Assembly: GCA_009869945.1 (NCBI GenBank)
Contig: WIXG01000288.1
Span: forward strand, 1-64,000
DNA from: Mesaphorura yosii
Taxonomy: Eukaryota > Arthropoda > Collembola > Poduromorpha > Tullbergiidae
Length of the DNA: 64,000 nucleotides
Direction of reading: 5' to 3'
A program made the position numbers and the translations under genes. Position 1 is the stretch's first letter; each line of letters starts with the position of its first letter. Shown piece after piece: positions 11,425-34,069 of this stretch. The notes under the pieces are model-generated. The model worked only from the letters and a program-made list of their open reading frames with translations. It had not been told where the DNA came from and did no database searches.

Positions 11425-13272
11425 AAACAAATTCTATCTATACTTTGACTTTGATGAATTTAAACAGTAGAAGAGATTTATTTTTGTAAGATTTATGTAG
11501 CTCACAAATTAGGCCTCAAATTATCTACAAAATTCTTTAACAGCGTTTAACATTTCAAAAAAGAAGTGAGTTTTATAAGAGGACAGAGTGCAATGGTGAG
11601 TTCAAAATGTTTGTATGGATTTTATTTACTGAACTGAAATATACAAAGTACATTCGCGTAGTAAATACGTTTGTGAGGTGTTCTGCGATATTTTTGATCT
11701 ATTATGATTTGTTTGCAAAGGAATAACCTATGATAATCAAGTGCAAGCTAATTTTAAGTTTCGATAAACACTATTTTTAAATGATCTTAGTTTCTTGCCA
11801 CAAAGTTGAAAGTTTTGGTACAAAAATGCAAACGGCCAAGCTGATGCACGAGATCTGCTTTACGTGTTCGAACTTAATTTTACAAATTACAAATCTTTTA
11901 AAGCTTTAGCATAGATCAATCAATATCTCTGCGCGTACTTATATTATTCAAATACAAAAATTTGATGTACCAAATTAAAAATGTATGAAGTCGTTATTCT
12001 AATAAAGTCACGTAAACGAAACAGCAGCATCCAGCTATAGGGTTGTGAATGCCAAAGTGTATTTCTCAGGATGATGAAAGTAAGCGGCAATGTTTGCAGA
12101 AACAAAGGAGAAAGCCCCGTTAATTAGTTCAAAGAACTCATTTTCGAGATATTGACACTAACGCTGTCGCAAAACTGGAATTGTTGTGGCTGGCCAGCTG
12201 GGGAAGAGTGAAGTTATTCACAATGGAAGTTGTTGCACGAGAATGACTCGAAGGCATAACCCAAATCCACGCACAAAAAATGTAAACGTTAACGGACTCA
12301 AATGCCTCAACCAGTGGTCCAGCACTGATGTAGATCTCATAACCGCATCTGTCATTCCATCACGCTTTGTAATCTTGTAATTCATTTACGACTTTTGAGA
12401 CTGTAGTTCCAACTTGGAAAACTTCGGACCATTCTTCTGCGTATCAAATTATTATGACCAGTCATGACTCAATGATCTTAAACCATCAATATCAAATGGT
12501 TTGACCTAATTGAGCGATGCTTAACTTCATTAACTTGAGTGTGGTGCTGAGGCCACAGTCATTCTTTTACGTGAGTCAAATCAACGACTAAAATAACCGT
12601 TGCTCTTTGACTTTGTCTTGAGTTCACATGGACGCGGACTAAGGCCAATGAACAAGAAGTGTGGGAATTCAAACTAAAAGGAACGATTTCCCTCTGGAGG
12701 ATAGAGTCTTTGCTTTGGTCCTTTCCACGAGCTGTGTTTACGTTTTATCTTTCTTTTTCCATTTTTGGCCGGGTTCTTATTTTACAAAATGATCTTGCGA
12801 TTTCTTAATATTTCCACAATTTTAACGTTTTGTACTGATTTTAGTGAATGATTCTTGTGCTAAGTTGCATAAGAATAACTTTTATCTTCGTGCTTCTGGT
12901 TTCATAATCAGGATTCACGAGTAGCAAGTCTGGAAAGCGAGATTTTTTTATAGCGCCATTTCAATCTTAGCAATCGTGGTAAGTTGATAAAAGTTGGCCT
13001 TCATCTTTACAGTCAGCTAAGAAATGCAGCTACCTGTAATTATTTTGTTGAAGTTGCATGGCATGATTTATGTGCGTTTCAGACATGTGATGTGACAAGG
13101 TGAGTAGTGTTGACGCTGATTTGCACGTGCCGAATGTACTGAAAGGATAACCTGATTTTACCTGGACTGGTGAGTACAGACAAGTGACTGACTCTAAGAC
13201 GAAGAGTGGCCTAATTCATGAATCAATTGATCACTTCAGATATTGACCTGGAGGTGTGACGTGTGGATCTGC
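11425..13272. other. Cdc25 3' UTR and intergenic region before brambleberry
   Basis: A long AT-rich 3' region with a candidate AATAAA at 12001-12006, about 580 nt after the Cdc25 stop. The rest is presumed promoter and 5' UTR of the next gene. No conserved ORF was seen on either strand. Confidence 0.45.
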
Positions 13273-15234
13273 ATGATGGAGTCACGGCGAAGAAGAGGAT
13301 ATAACCCTACCCTATTAATGAATATTACCTTGCTTCTTCTTAACATCACCACTGCAATCGACTTTCCTTCAACAAATGACAAAAGCCTGGATCTCAAGTA
13401 CGAGCGAGGGAAGGGAGAGATGGAGAAGCTTCAACGCATGATGGAAGCATCTAAACTACCGCATCAACAAACTTGCTGGAAAATGGCATTGGAAGATTTG
13501 CATGTTTCCTGTAAACAGCTGTCCGAAGAAAAGCAATCGAGGCTTGCATTTGCGTTTACGTCCTGCTTCACGAGAATGACAGGAATGGGCGAGTACATGT
13601 GTGAAGAAACGACTGATATCAAGGATTGCTTCCGAGCATTCGATCCGGCTGTCATGCATATTTTTCACTCGTATTTCATCCACACACAAGACATGTGCTT
13701 CTTCTTGCAACATCAGGTTTGGCAAGAGCAGACTAATATGGCCGTAAATGTGTAAGAAAATCATTTTTGTGTTTATTTATAAATGGCAAATATTAGTATG
13801 GATAAAGAATAAACTTTTCCATCACTCTAAAACAGGTTGACAACCGCCGCCGTTGATGTGGCCAAGTCCATTCAAGACTCTCGAGATACTCAGGCAGAGA
13901 TTTTGGAAGCTCAGAAAGAATCTGCGAAAGTGCAGTCCGAGTTGGCGAAGGATCAATCCACTCTTTACAGCAATGTACTCGGATTTAAAGATGTTTTTGA
14001 GGAGGTCCGGTAAGTTCTCTACTGGGATGAGATTAATTCGATGCATTCCTGCATTTAACATTTAACATGTAATTTCTAATTATTTTTTTATTTGCTCTCG
14101 TTATCAGGATCTCCGCAAATGAACATCGCGTCATCTTTTACGAGATGTTCGAGAAGTTGAGTAGAATGCAGAAACTCGTCGGATGGATTCAAGGAGAGAT
14201 GAGCTTCTTTGACACGATGGCCTTTTATCTTATGTGTTTGGTCTTCGCATTTGTCGCTACCTCCACGAGGAGAACTCATGAAGCCAGATTCTGGCTGGTA
14301 CTCTTATTTGGAGCATCTTTGGCTGCCGAACGCTTCCTTTTCAAATTACTAGCGGCAGATGAAAGAAACTTTACCCCGGTAAATCTTCTGAGCTGCAGAA
14401 ATCACAAGATTCAATCGGCTGGCGGTCAAATAATTCTATGCTCATTGCAGGAAGAGATTCACTGCTACATTTGGATCCTACGCAAAGGTACCGCCTCCGC
14501 CGGCTTGATTTTGGTGCTTATCGTCGCAGGACAATATCGTGATTACAATGTACTGAATAACTATATGTTAAGTCATCTGACGGAGCGAGTGGACGGGTTG
14601 TATGGACTTATTCAGGGTATGAACACAATAAATAAATACATATAATACAATTTCATGGCTAAGCGTTGAAACAATGTTAACCAACACTGTAGAGATTGCG
14701 GTCACTGGGGTCAAATCAAATTCACTTCAAAATGGACTGCTTAGCACGCAAGCACATGAAACTCAGCAGCAAAATCAAGAAGATACGTCTTCGTCAAGTG
14801 GGTCATCGTACTCAAACTATTCGGATGACGATTCCGACCTGGATGCATTTACTGAGGAAGAACAAAAGAATTTAACTCCAGCCGTTAGATCTCCATTAAC
14901 TGGAAGTGTGTTTAATACTACAACTTCCGTTCATCCTGACGCTTCATTCATGACAGCCTCCACATCAACCCCGGTAACTTTTCCTCAGAAGACGTACTTG
15001 TTTAAAATGTACATGAACTCAGTTTCATCTTCCTTTATTCAGTCGTACAAACACCGTTACAACCTTCGCGAACGCAGATCAGCTTCAGTGGTTAAGGAAA
15101 ATGATATTATGAAGAAAGAGAGCGTCACCGAATTTGCAAAAGTCGTCAAGGAAAATCGTCGTACCAGCCGCAGTAACTACCAGGCCGCTCGTGCTACCAA
15201 AATGAGTTGCTTTTCGTCAGATGAGGAATTCTAA
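13273..15234 (+). CDS. bmb: Brambleberry-type nuclear fusion protein (Kar5/GEX1 family)
   Basis: Family members sit in the nuclear envelope and promote fusion of nuclear membranes (karyogamy, or merging of micronuclei in early embryos). Exons are 13273-13751, 13836-14009, 14108-14378, 14451-14616 and 14693-15234. They give 543 residues, or 520 if the 69-nt segment 14974-15042 is spliced out. A signal peptide is visible after the Met pair (LLMNITLLLLNITTAIDF). Next is the Cys-rich core with CWKMALEDL, RLAFAFTSCF and CEETTDIKDCF. A coiled coil with VDVAKSIQDSRDTQAEILEAQ follows, then two hydrophobic segments around FYLMCLVFAFVAT and FWLVLLFGASLAAERFLF and a third, SAGLILVLIVAG. The C-terminus is acidic and then basic (HRYNLRERR). 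A TTG at 13243 opens the frame, but the first ATG is 13273 and leads straight into the signal peptide. Confidence 0.9.
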
Positions 15235-17811
15235 TCTCACCTCTCGTACAAATTAACTCCAAAAGGTATTCTGTGTATCGTGATTACCAAGATGTTAACA
15301 ATTAATTTTGTGATAAACAGCAACTTACTCATTTTGTTCTCTGTATGCAACGTAATATAATTATTTGAAATCATGTAATAAAAGAAGCTACGCGCGAGTA
15401 GCTTTGCATTAACAATGGATTATTGGCATCTTCAAGTTGATCATTTCTCGTCGTCATTTATTGAAACTTGTAAGCTTAATAATAATAAGCACTAAGGGCA
15501 GTATTCGGGGGTTGAAAGTTAGATCACCGTTTTAGCATAATTATTATTATCATGACAAAACACAATTATTACAATATAACCAAGTTAGCAGCGCAGTAAT
15601 TTTTGTAAGTAACCAGCTTTAATTGAAATCATTATCATAAAAGAGGGAACTCAAACAGTTGAAATTGGAGAGCAGTGTGGCTGATTACAGTTTACAGTTC
15701 CAGCTCTGCCTTGTCATAAAATAAAATCGAGTCTTGCAACAGAATGAGATCATATTCGGCTGTAACATTTCCAATTCCACTAAAAATTAAATGAGCAAGA
15801 AAGGAAAATATTACAAATTCTTCTAGAACAGATGAACGGTATTGTTTGCAAGTTCAGAAGGCTGAAAATAACAGGAATCAAATGCATCTTGTCCTGGGAC
15901 TAACTAACTCATTCTGCGTGATACTTGCTGCTGTTGTCGTTGCAAATCGTTCTATTCATGTACAATTTAAGTACATATTTTCAAAGAGTATGGGTTCCAT
16001 ACAATCAGATCTACAAAGTTGGAACTTCTGTCCGTTAAGTAATAAAATGTCCGAAAGCCTTAAAAATGTATGACTTAACAATTGAAGGCCTAGAGTAATA
16101 AGATTTAGTGTGCGATAGACAAGAAGTCTTTCTACAATTTCTTCCAATGACGAAGGTTAACGTGTGAACATACTTTGTGTCAAGCATCAATACAGTACTT
16201 TACGTAGAGTAGACCATTACCGAAAGATCAGTAATTGCTTTCTCAATTATTTTGTTAGCAGTTGTTATTGTGGTTGTTGTCCGGGTTCATCTAAGTGTCC
16301 TTCCACAGGAAGGCGATGCTACATTTCCTTAAACATCAAGGAATACGTACTTAGTACTTACTCGAATCTGAAATGCTTAACAATTGCTTCAAATACTTAC
16401 TATAATTTATCATTGATAATTTGAATGTGCGCTAAATTCAGTTTCATTGTCGTTAATTCAACCATAACCACACATAAATTATTGTTAAAACCTAGCAACG
16501 TCACAATGTAGTCAATGACATTGCCACGGAATTTTTCACATAAATGCAGCTAGAAGAATATACGACAAATGGAACATTGTATCACAATTAAGCTAAATTG
16601 CTACTTGATGTTTCATCATACTAAGAACAGTATACAATTCGCATGTCTTTTCTAATTTCTATATCATTTGGCGAACCGAATGTTTCGCAATTACAGCCAA
16701 ACCAAGTTTTCGTTCTCGTGATAGAATTCACGGTCGGAGGCTGTAAATGCGACTTGACTTTGAAATAAACACCTCAACATATAATCAACATAGCCTATCG
16801 TAATCGAACTCCATAAAATTCTAAAATGAGAATGATAGGTTTACAATACGTATAACAAGTTGACCTGAACGTTTCTTTTTGCACTTGAACATATTCGAGA
16901 TTCCCTTAATCCAGTCACTTCTACTCATATTGAACATGTAATTTCTCTTAAAATGAACATAAAATTGTTTCTTTAACTATTAGAAAATAAACGCGGTTCA
17001 ATACATATATATGAAGACATTCATGATTTGTAACGTCTGTCGAGACGGCAATTCTTTTACGTATAATCCAGTTTCTTTCTGCATTGTAGCAGACACCAAC
17101 TTGCCGATATATTGATTAGATTTTCGTAATATCGAGACATATCACTAAATATTGTAAATATATTACTGGAACACACTTCAGCAAAATACCCACCGTGTCA
17201 TTCGTGGAGTGGAATGTGAATGCAGACAAAATATCAAGTAGAATCATGTTAAGTATTATGATTGAAAAGTCTACAAAACAGAGGTTAATATAATATTAAG
17301 ATGATAAAAATTTATTTGCTCTATAGACTGATATTGTAATCATAAATATAGTAAAACTCTTGATTACAACTAGTTCATCACAGTTTGTTCATTTAAGTAA
17401 GTTCATAAAATAATTATAATGAAGCCATAAAGCGGCTAGGTCGCACATGCCGTTATTGAAACACAGTCAGGACAAAACTTTTGCTTGGATACAGAACAAG
17501 AATTATTGCAACTAATTGAATTTCAGGCGTTGTGTAAATGGGATACCACAGACGGTAAATATGATGACAAATTGCAGCTTTTGGAATTGCAAATTCTCAC
17601 AGTAAAGATAATTATTCGCTTCTTTAAACACCGGAAAAAACCCATCTCGCATATCATATTACAATGTGCCCTGAAAAACTAATACCATGCATTGAAGATA
17701 TGGCAGAGAATGGGTTACATAAAACATACGCTGCTTAATACAATGAAGGCATCTTTCTTGTGCTTTGATTGGTTCAAATTATTAGCAGCCGCCATATATC
17801 AATGCAAATTA
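15235..17811. other. AT-rich convergent intergenic region, brambleberry and Raf 3' UTRs
   Basis: The brambleberry poly(A) signal is likely AATAAA at 15377-15382. A minus-strand AATAAA (plus-strand 17311-17316) lies about 500 nt after the Raf stop. Between them is AT-rich sequence with no recognisable gene on either strand. Confidence 0.5.
15377..15382 (+). terminator. Poly(A) signal of brambleberry (AATAAA)
   Basis: A canonical hexamer about 140 nt after the brambleberry stop codon. Confidence 0.55.
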
Positions 17812-21917
<4,106 letters not shown>

Positions 21918-22888
21918 CGTAAATGTTGCGTCTTGCAACAAAATAATTAGTCAACGGGTTACGGATTTTTCAGAGCGTCGTCAGTCATGACTTCCCATTG
22001 CCTCTAAGCAACCGGTTGCCGTTTTCACTGACCAGAAGCCACTAGCCACGGACGTCTTCAACTAAATCGAATTCCAGCCCGACTATCTGCCGTATGTGTT
22101 TGCCATTGTTTATTTTAACGTTTGGACTGTAACTGTTCTACGTCTTACTGAACAACAACGTTGACGCAACCTGCCATGATCGGCGTGAAATCGACAGCAC
22201 TCCCAATCAAATAATCCTATTATCCTATTATTATGCTAATTAATGCATGTAAATAAAAAGGGGTGAACAGATTGTCTGCGGACACTGGCAGACAGCGAGA
22301 CGAATTTAAATCTCAGTCTGTATCTCGAATGCAATGTGTGTGGCTCTGATTTAATTTGTGAACTATGCTGTTCTGACCGATTGATTTGAGTAGACATTAA
22401 AAAAAATTGCTGTGCATAGTCGTAATCAAAGTAATTTTTGTGTCAGTCCATGTCCACAACACTTTTACGTTAACATATGCAATATTGCACTGTGAGGTGC
22501 ATTGGGCGAACCGCAGAACAGAAACACAAGTACATCCACATCCAGATGTGATACTAAATTACTTTAAAGCCTTATTAGCATTTGCATAATGTGGATGTTG
22601 AGTAGTAGGTACATAAATTTTAAAGATAAGTTCACCAAGCAACCTGCTATCAATTCAGTGAATTTAATTTATTTGTAACATCAACTGCAATTAGCAATAA
22701 TGAATTTCGTACTCGATTAAATAACTTTGGAGCCTTGTTAGTCAGCATCTGCATAATGTGGATGCTGAGTAGTAAACACATCAATAGTTTAATGATAAGT
22801 GCACCAAACCCTATATTATCAAATCAATTATTAAGCGCATTTAGTGTTTAATTTGTAGTAATAACGTCAACTTCAGTTATTAGTTATA
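21918..22888. promoter_or_regulatory. Divergent Raf/EDEM1 promoter region
   Basis: About 970 bp separates two head-to-head start codons, so both promoters must lie here or within 5' UTRs. The right third holds a tandem duplication (22555-22905) that reaches into EDEM1 codon 1. I could not identify a convincing ER-stress element: CCACG and ACGT cores occur near 22040-22055 but not with the standard ERSE spacing. Confidence 0.5.
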
Positions 22889-22905
22889 ATGGATCCTGTA
22901 CTCAA
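22555..22905. repeat. Diverged tandem duplication spanning the EDEM1 start
   Basis: Two copies lie side by side: about 22555-22718 and 22719-22905. They share AACTTT..AGCC, TGCATAATGTGGATG.TGAGTAGTA, GATAAGT.CACCAA, a TTTAATTTGTA-like stretch, CGTCAACT/ATCAACT, and an ATG followed by GTACTC(A/G)AT. Copy 2 contains the true EDEM1 start at 22889. Copy 1 contains an equivalent ATG at 22700 that stops after six codons. Confidence 0.7.
22700..22720 (+). other. Six-codon upstream ORF, duplicated relic of the EDEM1 start
   Basis: An ATG with five further sense codons and TAA, at the position in repeat copy 1 that matches the EDEM1 start in copy 2. It would act as an upstream ORF only if EDEM1 transcription begins upstream of 22700, which the sequence does not show. 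Confidence 0.4.
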
Positions 22906-25408
22906 TTGCAAACTGCTGCTGGTCTGTTCATTTCTTATCCTTTCTTGTTTCCTATCTTCATCGCCATCGGAAGCCTTCAACATCTTCAGTCACTCCTATG
23001 ATCAACTGGATCACAAGTATGGCTCATTTCCAAAGGAGTTGCGTCTGCAAATGATGAATGATGTCCGCAAGATGTTTTACTTCGGGTATGACGGGTACAT
23101 GAAATATGCCTTTCCTATGGACGAGCTGGATCCAATTAACTGTGTCGGACGTGGACCAGATTATGATAATCCGTGAGTTACTAGTCCTACCGAAAGTTGC
23201 AATGTGGAAATAAAGTGCTCATATACGCGGTTTTCTTTCCATTGCAGCTCCAATATCAATATTAATGACGTTCTTGGAGATTACTGCTTAACTCTAGTTG
23301 ATTCATTGGACACACTGGCAGTGCTAGGGAATTTTACCGAATTTCATAGAGCAGTGGAGCTAATCATTGAGCACGTGTCATTCGACAAGGAGAATACGGT
23401 ACAAGTGTTCGAGGCGAATATTCGGTAAGCATCTCGAGGCTAATGTTGACTTTGAACAGTCAGGCGTAATAACGGTTTGATAATTGATTTAGGCTTCTTG
23501 GAGGATTACTGTCGGCTCATATGCTCATGGAGGATAAGGGCAAATTATTTGGAGAAGAGCTACGGCCTTCATGGTACGATGGAGAACTGTTACAGCTGGC
23601 CAATGATCTCGCAACACGCCTTCTGCCCGCTTTTCACGAGTCACTAACCGGAATTCCTTACCCAAGGGTAATTTTAATTAAATTTTAAACCTTGGCTCGG
23701 ATAAACAATGCTATTCGAGCTACTTAATAACTGGCTTTGAAATTGTAGGTGAACCTAAGACAGGGAAAAGTGGACCAAGCACAAGCCTCTGACACATGCA
23801 CCGCTGGTGCTGGTTCTCTACTTTTGGAGTTCGGAACACTTTCACGTCTTTTAGGCGATCCGATTTACGAGTCGATGGCGCGCAGGGCAAATCGTGCATT
23901 ATGGAGTGCCCGAGCCAAAACTACCGGATTACTCGGTAATTTTCAAGTCACTACTCAGTCAGTCTGAACATTTATATTCAAACATTACAATTATGTTGAA
24001 CTAGGTAATGTGATAAATGCAAAGACTGGTCAATGGGTCGGACGGCTCAGCGGATTGGGAGCCGGTCTCGACTCTTATTTTGAGTACTTGCTCAAATCCT
24101 ACATCCTTTTCGGAGAAGAAGAAGATTATCATATGTTCAATGAGTCTTACGCTGTTATAAAGCAATACTTACGCCGAGGGTAAGTTTTGAACAAACTGGA
24201 AATAGGTTCATATTTATAGGTCGTCATATTGAAGACTAAAGCCCACTGTTATCATATTAGACGACCACATTGTAACAAGGGATATGGTGATCACCCGTTG
24301 TACGTCAACGTGGATATGCATAGTGGCAATACGTACACTTATTGGATTGATGCTTTACAAGCTTCTTTTCCTGCTGTTCAGGTTCTGATAATCAACACGT
24401 CTGCTATCTACTCCTCTGTTAGGTTTTTATCTTTTACTAATCCTGTTTATGTCCATTAGGTTCTATTCGGTGATATTGAGGAGGCGATCTGCACACATGC
24501 GTGGCATTACAATGTCTGGTAAATGATATAACAAATTTCAAGTATTTTTTCCCGAGAAAATATAAAAATTTCCCGGTCTGTTTCTAGGAAACGATACGGT
24601 CTACTACCCGAAAGGTTTAATTGGCAACGTCTTAGCCCTGATGTTTCGTTCTATTCATTGAGACCAGAATTGGTTGAATCCACGTACTTCCTTTACAAGG
24701 TAAATGAGCGAGATGTAAACCCCTTTACTACATGACGCTGATAATTTTGAATCTTCAGGCTACAAAAAATCCATTCTATTTGCACGTTGGTCGTGAGATC
24801 GTCCAAAGTCTGAACATGTACACCAAAGCTCGTTGTGGGTATGCCACTGTGCATGATGTGCTTGATATGAGCTTGGAAGATCGAATGGAGAGCTTCTTCT
24901 TGTCAGAGACCTGCAAGTATCTGTACCTGGTAAATGAATTATTGGTTTGAGTATGACGTCCGATGCCAACAATATTAATATGAGAAAAAAAATTTAAACA
25001 GCTTTTCGACGACGATAATGCACTGAACAAGCAGTTTGGCAATTACTTGTTCACTACTGAAGGTCATATTTTACCAATTGGAGCAAGACTACGAACTAAA
25101 GTTTGGACACACGACGAAACCTCTAGTCCGTCATTTGACACAAAGGATGCAAGCAATTATGGTTCTGATCTTTTATTCTACAATTCATTCAAGACAAGTT
25201 ATGTACAGCTGAAGGGCAATATTACGCAACCGTCCGTAAGTCGCCGTCTCTGGTCAACATTGTTATATGTAACGCCATACCGATACTGATGGAAATTGTC
25301 TTTCGATTTCAGTGTGATGCTGTTGACGCCGCTCGTCAATTTCTGCTTCCTCTTAGATCACCGTACTATTTACAACTTACGGAGTCCCTTGGACTCAAGG
25401 AGATTTAG
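22889..25408 (+). CDS. EDEM1: ER degradation-enhancing alpha-mannosidase-like protein 1 (EDEM1)
   Basis: EDEM1 is a glycosyl hydrolase family 47 protein of the ER. It trims or recognises mannose on misfolded glycoproteins and passes them to ER-associated degradation. Eleven exons: 22889-23172, 23248-23424, 23493-23667, 23749-23935, 24005-24179, 24261-24381, 24460-24518, 24588-24699, 24759-24929, 25002-25235 and 25313-25408. They total 1791 nt and encode 596 residues. There is an N-terminal signal/anchor ([16 protein letters not shown]). The GH47 domain is complete: [114 protein letters not shown] and FTTEGHI. It resembles EDEM1 much more than EDEM2 or EDEM3 (for example NPFYLHVG and an EDEM1-like C-terminal tail). 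It ends shortly after the catalytic domain, like EDEM1. Confidence 0.96.
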
Positions 25409-26618
25409 ACCACCAAAATTATTTCCATTTACAAAAGTTGTTCTTGCAAGAACCAAGCGACTAATTACCAAATTGGCTCAAAACGGCATTACATTAAATA
25501 AATAACAAGTCATGTAAATTGTTGTTGATAGGTTAAGCGCATCTTGTTCATATTGTACGATATTCGAAGAATCTATTTTTTTAACAGTCGAGTTTTCGCA
25601 ACCGTTGCGGTGCTAGGAGCGTCTGCTTTGTACATCGGTATTTTTTACTGTTACGTTACAGCTGAGCTTTCGTTTTTAGGGTCATTTAAGTCGCACACGA
25701 AATAATTTGTTCGGATAATAGAATTCGTAAACCCAATACTTTTGTGCTTAATTATTCTGATGAGATTAATGACAGTCATTAATAAACTTGAAGCGAAAAC
25801 GATGTGCTCTTGGTGTGCGTGCTGTCTGAAATGAATGCCAGTCTGCAATAAAATTTAAAAGTCTTCTGAATCCTACATGCTACTGGTCGATGAATGTCAG
25901 CGAGTGCTACGCCGTGTTACAGGTCCTGGTGAGGAAACTCGTGAAGAACTTCTTGATGAACCAACATTGTCATTATCATTGTCGTCCTGCGAAAACGAAA
26001 TTTCTAGTAACTCTGTTTTTATAAATTGGAGGCTTTCCTACATATTGAACTTGCATCATGCAGCAGCGTAATTGCAGCATTTAATACAATGCCGGTCATC
26101 GACTTAGCTAGGCTGTCTCTAATAATTTCATTCGACAAGAAGGAAGAAATCGAAGTTCGAAAAGTTATCTAGCAACACGCCTCAGAATAAAATCAGCGTA
26201 CCAGAAATCGCGAACCTGATGAAATAATAAATTACTGTTGTAATAAAGCAATAACTAATATTGGATATTTTCTCAAATGGTCACACAAAGTTGTCTTACT
26301 ATGTAATACGAGACGGTATGGAATTCATGCGCCGCAGCTATGCAAAACTTGCAAATAAAATAATTTATTAAGGAGTACATATCGCATGCATAACAATGAC
26401 TAATCACCAAACTGTAACAATGCACATTTCAATAGTGTTTCGGCATATTTTCCTTAAACGCTCACAACGTTATCAATAATATACTGTAACTGGTGTAACC
26501 TCCAATCCCACAACCCTACAGCTGCAAGCATGTAATGAAACGACACCGAAACACCCTAATATATAAGGAATACGTCCTTGGTTTATGCACTTAAATACAA
26601 AGTAAGAAATGAAGGAGC
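25409..26618. other. Convergent intergenic region, EDEM1 and Brahma 3' UTRs
   Basis: AATAAA at 25497-25502 (plus strand) is a good EDEM1 poly(A) signal, about 90 nt after the stop. The minus-strand AATAAA corresponding to plus-strand 26364-26369 suits Brahma, about 250 nt after its stop. No recognisable gene lies between them. Confidence 0.5.
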
Positions 26619-32983
<6,365 letters not shown>

Positions 32984-34069
32984 TGTTTCGAGTTTTAGGG
33001 CAACTCGCTCGCGAAATTGCCGTATATAATTAAATCAGCACTGGCAACTCGGTAAGAGTCCAATTTATTGAAAGATTAAGATTTACTCCTAAATTCAGAC
33101 GCTAACCTATTTGATGTGATGTATACATGAATTTTGTATTGCAGTGCACAGCCATAGCAAGAAATGTATTGCGAATCGACAAAGTTCGGGCTCGAAATCC
33201 GCTACCGAGCGTTTGTTGGAAGGCGAAGTAGTGCTTGTTTTTTTGGCTTCAGAGGCGAAGCAAAGCAGAAGGAAGGAATTAAATGGTCCTGCACAATTCT
33301 TCATACTATTTGGTATATCAGCAGTGCAATGATCAGAGGAGCTTGGTGTTGGTAGAGGTGGCTGGGGCTCCTGGCTAAATTGTATACTTTCTCATTAGTC
33401 ATTAGTATGCACGAATTTATCTGTATATATCGTGTACACAGTTGGTTCAAGTTAGTCAAGTGCAATAGGCAGTCAGAAGAGTCAGGAGAGCTCTCCATTG
33501 TGCTCCAGTTGTAGTCAAAACACCGTAGCTCCAACTTCACATCTTGTTGAGCAAACCAAGCTGCAACATCTCATTAGCAGAAGTAGTAAACTTTCTGAAT
33601 AAATTCATTTGTAATTTCACTTCATCATCGAACCTTCGGTGGCATAGACGTACTCCGTAATTGTTCCCAGTGCTTAGCTCCAAAATTAGTCGTGATTTTA
33701 TTTCCAGTCCACAGTGTATATTCTGGCCTGGAAAAAATTGTAATTTGGACATATTAGTGTTTATATTCCATTACCTGTGTTTCGAAACTGTAATTAAAGT
33801 GAACTTTACAAGTAATTGATATTAATTTGTTTGCAACTTTCTCTCTTCCGCAAAATTTAGTGACTATTCGTAAGCGACTAGTACTTGCAAATTCTGTATC
33901 AATCGTTCTGGTGAAAGTTAAATTTATCTCAAGATAACCTCTTTTTACTCAACTGGATTGTGTACTCAGGACACTAGTGATATTTGCAGATCAAAAATCA
34001 TTTAAAAGGCAGCAGTCTCCAGTAAACAAGACAAAGACAAATACAAAGAGCAAAGTCGGGGTAGTCACG
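32984..34069. promoter_or_regulatory. Divergent Brahma/Cdh1 promoter region
   Basis: About 1.09 kb lies between the Brahma ATG and the first usable Cdh1 ATG. An acceptor-like site ends at about 33989 (TATTTGCAG), and the Cdh1 frame is open from there to the ATG at 34070. A spliced upstream exon is therefore possible. No other gene was recognised. Confidence 0.45.

Noticed and set aside
22030..22060. Possible ER-stress response element upstream of EDEM1 (CCACG and ACGT cores)
   Set aside because: The required CCAAT-N9-CCACG or ATTGG-N-CCACG spacing is not present, so a regulatory call is not supported.
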